A DNA stretch of 61,679 bases from the NCBI RefSeq assembly GCF_009761815.1, contig NZ_RWIN01000046.1, forward strand, positions 1 to 61,679. Reading direction: 5' to 3'. A program made the translations under genes and the position numbers. This document shows, one piece after another, positions 56,273-61,679 of the stretch. Each line of letters opens with the position of its first letter. The stretch's first letter is position 1. The notes under the pieces were generated by a model. The model saw only the letters and a program-made list of their open reading frames with translations. It did not search any database and was not told where the DNA came from. The stretch comes from Pseudomonas sp. PB120. GTDB lineage: Bacteria; Pseudomonadota; Gammaproteobacteria; Pseudomonadales; Pseudomonadaceae.

Positions 56273-56592
56273 TGACGGCGCAAATAGCCCATCAACGCCA
56301 AACCGTCGGGAAAACTTCCATAAGGCATCGAATAGTCACTGACCAGAAGGTCGCAGGGTGTTTGCTTCAGGTGGGCGATCAGTTCATCGGCATTCTGGGC
56401 CTGAGCCACAATTGACCAGCTGCTGCCGCTGAGGGCCATTTCAGTCCCTCTCAGCACCACGGGGTGGTCGTCTGCGAGGATGATGCGCAGCGCCGTGGTC
56501 GGCTGATGCCTGCGCGACATCGGCGTATCGTCACAGGCATTGTCGAGGGCAGGGTTGAATCGAGTGGATTGGGGCGGCTGTTCCAGATTCAT
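56041..56592 (-). pseudogene. Truncated response regulator (receiver fragment)
   Basis: The first 125 or so codons encode a LuxR-class receiver: acidic pair in IILADDHPVVLRG, phospho-acceptor Asp in LLVSDYSMPYG, switch Thr in LIVMTMLHNP. After LLRAL the sequence stops resembling a receiver: the conserved Lys and the output HTH are missing, and the frame continues as antisense of the large gene to a stop at 56041. The junction is near 56185-56225. The gene is most likely non-functional as a transcription factor. The start at 56592 (ATG) is preferred to an upstream TTG. Confidence 0.7.
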
Positions 56593-56644
56593 GAAGGGTC
56601 TCAACAGGGGTCAATGACACGCTGACCGCTGGCGAGGGGCCGGT

Positions 56645-56929
56645 TCAAGGTGATTGGATCAAGCCTTGCTCCAGCGCCATGACCATAGCCATCCAGCGCG
56701 ACCTCACGCCGAATTTTCGGCGGATGTTACAAAAGTGATAATTCACACCCGCCTCGGTGCATTGGACGATCTGCGCGATTTCCCAGGACGATTTTCCAAT
56801 GGCTGTCCACTGCAAAAGCTCCTTTTCCCGAGCCGTCAGCTTGATCGCTTTAGGGGGAGGGCACGCTTGCGGCTGGAAATTGGCCTGGGCTGGCGATGAT
56901 TGAACCGATACGGCATTGGCACGGTACAT
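56645..56929 (-). CDS. Stand-alone LuxR-type DNA-binding protein (no autoinducer domain)
   Basis: 94 residues. The C-terminal 65 form a quorum-sensing-class Lux[24 protein letters not shown], then [25 protein letters not shown] and ALEQGLI. The WTAxGKSS.EIA pattern is typical of AHL-responsive LuxR proteins rather than NarL-type regulators, but the N-terminal acyl-homoserine lactone domain is absent; only about 30 Pro/Gln-rich residues precede the HTH. GGGAG nine bases before the ATG at 56929 supports this short start. A perfect lux-box palindrome lies about 150 bases upstream. Truncated LuxR proteins of this form can be constitutively active in Vibrio. Confidence 0.82.
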   Translation of the reverse strand: MYRANAVSVQSSPAQANFQPQACPPPKAIKLTAREKELLQWTAIGKSSWEIAQIVQCTEAGVNYHFCNIRRKFGVRSRWMAMVMALEQGLIQSP

Positions 56930-57079
56930 AGTTGAATCTCCCATTCATCATCATTGACGGCGTGGGCGCGGCGGAATCTTCCTACAGCTTGACGGGATGG
57001 TTCGCGCGGCCGTCCTTCAGGCACCTGGTGTTAGGGCTGGAGGCTCGGTTTCCTTATAGCGCGATTCATTCCGCTTGGA

Positions 57080-57099
57080 ACCTGTCACAAATTACAGGT
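57080..57099 (-). promoter_or_regulatory. Perfect lux-box-like palindrome upstream of luxR-type gene
   Basis: ACCTGT-CACAAATT-ACAGGT, a perfect 6-8-6 inverted repeat with the same arms as the classic Vibrio lux box. Suggests autoregulation by the stand-alone LuxR protein or control by another LuxR regulator. Confidence 0.7.
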
Positions 57100-57373
57100 G
57101 GCGGACTTTAATCGGACTCAGCGGAGTTGGCTGTCAGCAAAGGAACCCCTGTCTGTAGGAGATATCGCTGAATTTCCGTCGCCTCACCCGTTCGTCGATT
57201 TCACAGCGAGACTGGCATGTGGTGCGAGTTGAGACTGGGTTGTTCGGACTGGCCCCATCGCGAGCAGGCTCACTCCCACAAGGAACGAATGGAGGGCACA
57301 AATGTGTGACCGCCCTCGAAACCCTGTGGGAGCAAGCCTGCTCGCGATAGCTATCTGAGAAACGCCCAATCCA
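57100..57373. repeat. Intergenic region with two REP elements
   Basis: Inverted pair ATCGCGAGCAGGCTCACTCCCACA (57257-57280) and TGTGGGAGCAAGCCTGCTCGCGATAG (57326-57351) between the luxR region and kguD. No gene is seen. Confidence 0.85.
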
Positions 57374-58351
57374 TCAACCCTTCCACGCTCGAACATTCAC
57401 CAGATTCTTCGGCCGCTCACCCGCCAACGCGCTCAACAGATTGTCCACCGCACACGCCGCCATCGCTTCGCGCGTTTCATGGGTCGCCGAACCCATGTGC
57501 GGCGTCGCTACCACATTGTTCAACTGCAACAACGGCGAGTCAGCATTCAGGGGCTCACGCTCAAACACATCCAGCCCCGCCGCGCGAATCTGCTTGTCAC
57601 GCAACGCCTGGATCAGCGCCGTCTCGTTCACCACTTTGCCCCGAGAGATGTTGATGAAAATGGCTTCGGGGCGCATCTGGGCGAACTGCTCTGCGCCGAT
57701 CAACCCTTCGGTTTCAGCGGTCAGGGGCAAGGTCAGGCAAACAAAGTCCGCCTGCTGCAACAAGTCCGGCAAGCGGCGGTATTGCGCGTCGAACCGCTGC
57801 TCCACCGCCGGTTTCGGCGAGTGACTGTGATAGATCACCGGCATGCCAAAACCGAAATGCCCGCGCTGGGCCAAAGCTTCGCCGATCCGCCCCATGCCGA
57901 TGATGCCCAGGGTTTTGCCGTGCACGTCGGTGCCGAAATGGGCCGGGCCGATATTGCGCGTCCACTGGCCGTCGCGGACCAGGTTGGCCAGTTCCACGAC
58001 CCGCCGGGCCGTCGCCAGGATCAGCGCGAAACCGGTGTCGGCCGTGGTTTCGGTGAGCACGTCCGGCGTGTTGCTGAGCAGGATACGGCGCTCGGTCAGG
58101 TAGTCGATGTCGTAGTTGTCGACGCCCACCGAGACGCTGGCGATAGCCTCTAGATTCGGCGCGAGATCGAGCAGTCCGGCGTCCAGTTTCAGACTGGCGC
58201 CGAGCAAGCCCTGAGCGCGGGGCAGGGCATCGCGCAATCGGGACAGGCCATCGGCGTCGAGGTTGTCGATCAGGGTCACGTCGGTGTGCTCGTGCAAGCG
58301 AGCCATCAGCAGCGGCGACAGTTTCTTGTACAGAACAATCTGCTTTTTCAT
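57374..58351 (-). CDS. kguD: 2-ketogluconate 6-phosphate reductase KguD
   Basis: 325-residue D-2-hydroxyacid dehydrogenase that reduces 2-keto-6-phosphogluconate to 6-phosphogluconate. NAD(P) site TLGIIGMGRIGEALAQRG, catalytic Arg in INISRGKVV, Glu in DVFEREPL and His in TPHMGSAT. Fourth gene of kguEKTD. Three in-frame ATGs lie within 15 bases; 58351 has GGAG nine bases upstream. Confidence 0.9.
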   Translation of the reverse strand: MKKQIVLYKKLSPLLMARLHEHTDVTLIDNLDADGLSRLRDALPRAQGLLGASLKLDAGLLDLAPNLEAIASVSVGVDNYDIDYLTERRILLSNTPDVLTETTADTGFALILATARRVVELANLVRDGQWTRNIGPAHFGTDVHGKTLGIIGMGRIGEALAQRGHFGFGMPVIYHSHSPKPAVEQRFDAQYRRLPDLLQQADFVCLTLPLTAETEGLIGAEQFAQMRPEAIFINISRGKVVNETALIQALRDKQIRAAGLDVFEREPLNADSPLLQLNNVVATPHMGSATHETREAMAACAVDNLLSALAGERPKNLVNVRAWKG

Positions 58352-58365
58352 CGTATTCATCTCCA

Positions 58366-59664
58366 TCAGGAATGGGCGGCGGCGCGGGTCAAAGCAACCG
58401 TGGGACGCTCCCGGTCACTGGCGCCGGGCTTGAGGAAAATCGTCAGCACCACCGAGAGCATCAGGGCGCCGCTCATCAACAGGTACGAGGCGCCAGGCGA
58501 ACCGGTGGAGCTGTTCAGGTAACCGACCAGGTAAGAACCCCCAAACGAACCGAGCGCGCCCATGCTGTTGATCAGCGCCATGGCACCGCCGGCGACGTTG
58601 GCCGGGAGGATCTCCGGGACGATGGCAAAAAACGGCCCGTAAGGCGCGTACATGCAGGCGCCGGCAATCACCAGCAGGGTGTAGGACCACCAGAAGTGTT
58701 CGGCGCCCAAGGCGTAGGAACCGTAGAACGCAATCGAGGCGATCAGCAGCGGTGGCCAGACGAAGCGTTTGCGCTTCTGCAATTTGTCCGAGCCCCAGGA
58801 CACCAGCAGCATGCCGATCACTGCCGCCAGGTACGGCAACGCCGAGAGCCAGCCGGCTTCGATCATGTCCATCTGCGCGCCCGCCTTGAGGATCGATGGC
58901 AGCCACAGCACGAAACCGTAGACACCAATACTCCAGCAGAAAAACTGCAGGGCCAGGATGATCACCTTCGGCGAGCGGAAGGCTTCGGCGTAGTTTTTCA
59001 CCGCTTTGATGCCGACCTGTTCGGCGGCGAGGGCGCTTTCCAGGTCGTGTTTTTCCTGGTCGCTGAGCCACTTGGCCTGGGCCGGGCGATCATCCGCCAG
59101 ACGCCACCAGATAAACGCCCAGAGCACGGCTGGCAAACCTTCGATGATGAACATCCAGCGCCAGCTGAAATGCTGCACCAGATACCCCGACACCACCGAC
59201 ATCCACAACATGGTCACCGGGTTGCCGAGGATCAGGAAGGTGTTGGCCCGCGAGCGTTCGGCACGGGTAAACCAGTGGCACAGGTACACCAGCATCGCCG
59301 GCATCACGGCGGCTTCGACCACGCCGAGCATGAAGCGGATGACCACCAGCCAGTAAGCGTTCGAGACAATCCCGGTCAACGTCGCCAAACCGCCCCAGAG
59401 GATGAGGCTGACGAAGATCAGCTTTTTCACGCTGTGCTTTTGCGCGTAGATCGCGCCCGGCACCTGGAAGAAAAAGTAGCCGAGGAAGAACAGCGCGCCG
59501 AGCATCGAGGACAGGCCCGGTGTGATCATCAGGTCGGCGGCCATGCCGGACGCGGCGGCGAACCCGTAGTTGGCGCGGTCAAGATACGCCAGGCTGTAAG
59601 TGATGAACACGATGGGCATGATGTACCACCAGCGGCGGGCGGCGAGGGTTGCGGTTTTCATCAA
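58366..59664 (-). CDS. kguT: 2-ketogluconate transporter KguT
   Basis: 432-residue MFS permease (ACS family) with twelve helices; N-terminal FITYSLAYLDRANYGFAAASG and WFTRAERSRANTFLILGNPVT motifs match KguT/GudP-like transporters. Encoded between the ketogluconate kinase and reductase, which defines the substrate as 2-ketogluconate. The 119-base gap to kguK contains REP elements. Confidence 0.9.
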   Translation of the reverse strand: MMKTATLAARRWWYIMPIVFITYSLAYLDRANYGFAAASGMAADLMITPGLSSMLGALFFLGYFFFQVPGAIYAQKHSVKKLIFVSLILWGGLATLTGIVSNAYWLVVIRFMLGVVEAAVMPAMLVYLCHWFTRAERSRANTFLILGNPVTMLWMSVVSGYLVQHFSWRWMFIIEGLPAVLWAFIWWRLADDRPAQAKWLSDQEKHDLESALAAEQVGIKAVKNYAEAFRSPKVIILALQFFCWSIGVYGFVLWLPSILKAGAQMDMIEAGWLSALPYLAAVIGMLLVSWGSDKLQKRKRFVWPPLLIASIAFYGSYALGAEHFWWSYTLLVIAGACMYAPYGPFFAIVPEILPANVAGGAMALINSMGALGSFGGSYLVGYLNSSTGSPGASYLLMSGALMLSVVLTIFLKPGASDRERPTVALTRAAAHS

Positions 59665-59832
59665 TGGTGCTCCTGAGCTTGTTGTTTTTGTCGCAGCAGG
59701 TAACGGTTCTAAATCTTCATTGGCTGTACTGGCCTCATCGCGGGCAAGCCCGCTCCCACAAGGATCAGTGGGTTACATAAAATTTATGTTCCAAACAACA
59801 GACCTGTGGGAGCGGGCTTGCCCGCGATAGGG
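59665..59832. repeat. REP pair between kguT and kguK
   Basis: CATCGCGGGCAAGCCCGCTCCCACAAGG (59737-59764) and inverted CCTGTGGGAGCGGGCTTGCCCGCGATAG (59803-59830). The second copy lies inside the end of kguK. Confidence 0.9.
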
Positions 59833-60770
59833 GCCTCAAATTCAACGGACATCTCGGACCGGGTCGGCAGCCCCTCCATATCCCCGCGACTCTGCACCGC
59901 GCGGCTGCCAATCCAGTTGGCCCGCTTCACGGCGTCGGCAAAGCTGTGGTTTTCCAGCAGCGCGCTGATCATGCCCACGGCAAAACCATCCCCGGCGCCC
60001 ACGGTGTCGACCACCGTTTCCACCGGCACGCCCGCCACGAAACCTTCATCCAGGTGCGTGCGGTAATAGGCACCGTGCGGGCCGAGTTTAATGGCCACGG
60101 CTTCGACCCCTAGGTCGAGGTAAAACGCGGCAATGTCGGCCGGGTCATCGAAACCGGTCAGCAAGCGGCCTTCACTCAACCCCGGCAGCACCCAGTGGGC
60201 GAGGCCGGCCAAGCGATTGATCTCGGTGATCATCAGCGCCTCGCTGGGCCACAGGTTCGGTCGCAAATTGGGATCGAACGACACGCTGCGCCCGGCTTCC
60301 CGCATGCGGGTCATCAATTCGAACGACATCTGCCGCGCCGTTTCCGAGAGCGCCGGAGGAATGCCGGTGGCGTGCAGGTGCCGGGCCTGGAGCAGTTCGG
60401 GGACGATCGATTGCGGCGACAGGTGACTGGCGGCCGAGCCCCGACGGAAGTACTCGACGACGGGATCGCTGCCGTCATCGGTGCGGGACTTGAGCTGGAA
60501 ACCGGTCGGGTGCGCGGTATCGATCACGACGTTGCTGCAATCCAGGCCTTCTTTGGCCAGGGTGTCGACCACAAAGCGCCCCAGGGAATCGGCACCGACC
60601 CGGCTCAGCCACGCCACGTTAAACCCCAGCCGGGACAAGCCAATGGCGACGTTGCTGTCGGCCCCGGCGATGCGTTTGTGAAAGTGGCCGACATTGGCCA
60701 GTTCACCGGCGTGCTCGGCGACAAACATCGCCATGGTTTCACCGAACGAAAGGATATCGATCTCAGGCAT
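59784..60770 (-). CDS. kguK: 2-ketogluconokinase KguK
   Basis: 328-residue PfkB/ribokinase-family sugar-acid kinase. N-terminal DILSFGETMAMFV, sugar-binding GADSNVAIGLSRLG, and the C-terminal catalytic motif DTVGAGDGFAVGM with the base Asp. It phosphorylates 2-ketogluconate. The last 14 or so residues (IAGKPAPTGLLFGT) are encoded by a REP element, extending the protein past its normal end. The start overlaps the kguE stop by eight bases. Confidence 0.9.
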   Translation of the reverse strand: MPEIDILSFGETMAMFVAEHAGELANVGHFHKRIAGADSNVAIGLSRLGFNVAWLSRVGADSLGRFVVDTLAKEGLDCSNVVIDTAHPTGFQLKSRTDDGSDPVVEYFRRGSAASHLSPQSIVPELLQARHLHATGIPPALSETARQMSFELMTRMREAGRSVSFDPNLRPNLWPSEALMITEINRLAGLAHWVLPGLSEGRLLTGFDDPADIAAFYLDLGVEAVAIKLGPHGAYYRTHLDEGFVAGVPVETVVDTVGAGDGFAVGMISALLENHSFADAVKRANWIGSRAVQSRGDMEGLPTRSEMSVEFEAPIAGKPAPTGLLFGT

Positions 60771-61545
60771 GAGCGCTCTCCAGTTGCGAGTGGCCGAGGT
60801 GGGCGAGGGCGGCCACGTGCTCAGTGGTCAACTGGACCAGGTCGTCGCCTTGCAGCGGATATTCCGCCGCTCGCATCACTCCTTGGGCCATGTGTCGCAG
60901 CAGGTGTTCCCACCGTTGCAAATCACTGGCGGCGGGCGGGATGGCAATGAGTTTGCCGTCGACGCGGCGCGTCACCGCTTTGCAGTGCACATAGCCGACG
61001 TGCCGACCGAGCAACCGCGCGGCGCTGGCGGGCGATTGGTCCTGCCAGTGCCAGTTGCCGATGTCGAAGGTCATTTTGATCGGCAGGTTATGTTGCTCGA
61101 CGTCGGCGAAGAATCGCTGGAACGGTTCGATGCGGCCACCGTGCAAGGTCTGGTCGTTTTCCACCAACAGATGGACAGGGCTTTTGCCGAGGATGCGGGC
61201 AAGGGTCTGGAGGTCACAGGTGTCAGTGAAATAGCCCAAGGAAACCTTCAGCCATTTTGCGCCGAACGCCTGGGCGCGTTGCAGCGCGGTGATCAGTTCG
61301 GGATTGGGTCTTGACTGACCGGCCAGCCACAATTCCATCGGCGTCGAATACACGCTTTCCAGGCCGTGGGTTTGAGTCGCATCGGCCAGTTGCGCCGGGT
61401 CTTCGACCGTCAGCAGTTCTTCGCGCCATTCGATGTGTGTGGCGCCGGCGGCGGCCAGTATTTCGATGAAACTGCCCTGGCCGCGTTGACGCACGAGCTC
61501 GGCGCCGAAGCTGGAAAGGCTGATGGAAACGGGGGGGTTATTCAT
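60763..61545 (-). CDS. kguE: KguE, sugar-phosphate isomerase/epimerase-like protein
   Basis: 260-residue TIM-barrel protein of the xylose isomerase-like/AP endonuclease 2 family, first gene of kguEKTD. Metal-type motifs VENDQTLHGG, MTFDIGNWHWQ and GYVHCKAV are present. Its precise role in 2-ketogluconate use is not established. The ATG at 61545 follows GAGGTAG. A PtxS-type operator lies 15 bases upstream. Confidence 0.88.
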   Translation of the reverse strand: MNNPPVSISLSSFGAELVRQRGQGSFIEILAAAGATHIEWREELLTVEDPAQLADATQTHGLESVYSTPMELWLAGQSRPNPELITALQRAQAFGAKWLKVSLGYFTDTCDLQTLARILGKSPVHLLVENDQTLHGGRIEPFQRFFADVEQHNLPIKMTFDIGNWHWQDQSPASAARLLGRHVGYVHCKAVTRRVDGKLIAIPPAASDLQRWEHLLRHMAQGVMRAAEYPLQGDDLVQLTTEHVAALAHLGHSQLESAHA

Positions 61546-61559
61546 TGTTTTTCTACCTC

Positions 61560-61573
61560 TGAAACCGGTTTCA
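61560..61573. promoter_or_regulatory. PtxS operator upstream of kguE
   Basis: TGAAACCGGTTTCA, the exact 14-bp palindrome known for the LacI-type repressor PtxS, which releases DNA on binding 2-ketogluconate. Located immediately before the kguE ribosome binding site. Confidence 0.88.
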
Positions 61574-61621
61574 TTTTTGTTCAAAAAAAAGGAATGGAGT
61601 TTTGCGGTGTTCGTTCGGGCC

Positions 61622-61679
61622 CCATCGCGAGCAGGCTCGCTCCCACAAGGGCACAGCAGTCCAATGTGGGAGCGAGCCT
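61622..61679. repeat. REP doublet at the window edge
   Basis: CATCGCGAGCAGGCTCGCTCCCACAAGG followed by the start of an inverted copy (TGTGGGAGCGAGCCT) that is cut by the window end. Confidence 0.9.

Noticed and set aside
57184..57396. 70-codon minus-strand ORF between luxR gene and kguD
   Set aside because: Mostly translation of REP elements (IASRLAPTGF-type peptides).
58372..59676. 434-codon plus-strand ORF opposite kguT
   Set aside because: His/Gln/Arg-rich antisense translation of a membrane transporter; not a protein.

Overview
The window is chromosomal DNA from a Pseudomonas of the fluorescens group. Evidence: the gacA-uvrC-pgsA-tRNA(Gly, Cys, Leu) block, an MvaU-type H-NS analogue, an AruH-type arginine aminotransferase, a kguEKTD 2-ketogluconate operon with a PtxS-type operator, high-GC codon use, and many copies of the palindromic REP element (core GTGGGAGCGAGCNNGCTCGCGAT and variants) that typically litters intergenic DNA in this group. 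No rRNA genes, CRISPR array or complete insertion sequence was seen.

Layout. 1-5.7 kb: yejABEF peptide ABC importer (minus strand). 5.7-8.9 kb: parvulin isomerase, cytosolic-looking lipase, and a DAHP synthase whose long 5' leader encodes two aromatic-residue-rich peptides, the first followed by an intrinsic terminator. 8.9-13.9 kb: nitrilase-fold hydrolase, GNAT, gacA (TTG start), uvrC, pgsA and three tRNA genes. 13.9-20.2 kb: accessory zone with a scar of an integrated element behind tRNA-Leu (DUF4224-like gene without an integrase, imperfect direct repeats), small membrane and lipoprotein genes, a 2OG-Fe(II) oxygenase, a divergent NmrA/TetR pair with a perfect operator palindrome, and several very short genes with strong ribosome binding sites. 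20.2-24 kb: type IB topoisomerase and modABC with a ModE box. 24-33.6 kb: nitronate monooxygenase, a Gly/Trp/Tyr-rich secreted protein, acuI-like reductase, an alkylation-repair block (2OG oxygenase, AlkB, Ada with a degenerate zinc site) and small conserved proteins. 33.9-48.2 kb: galU, gorA, a KfrA-like protein divergent from a tyrosine recombinase, ahpC, ahpF, gloA, mvaU, an EAL phosphodiesterase, hppD, rarD and an aldo/keto reductase. 48.4-54.1 kb: sugar-acid MFS transporter, CdaR-type regulator, glycerate kinase and an AruH-type aminotransferase. 54.5-57.1 kb: a large protein of unknown function, a truncated response regulator and a stand-alone LuxR DNA-binding domain, with lux-box-like palindromes upstream of both the large gene and the LuxR gene. 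57.4-61.5 kb: kguD, kguT, kguK, kguE.

The most promising candidate for an undescribed system is the 54.3-57.1 kb locus. A 94-residue LuxR protein that is essentially only the quorum-sensing-type HTH lies downstream of a perfect 6-8-6 lux-box palindrome, and a near-perfect second copy lies upstream of the large unknown gene. Between them, a response regulator and the 3' end of the large gene appear to have been cut into each other. Other points worth following are the tandem aromatic leader peptides, the Ada protein lacking three of its four zinc cysteines, and two proteins whose C-terminal tails are encoded by REP elements.
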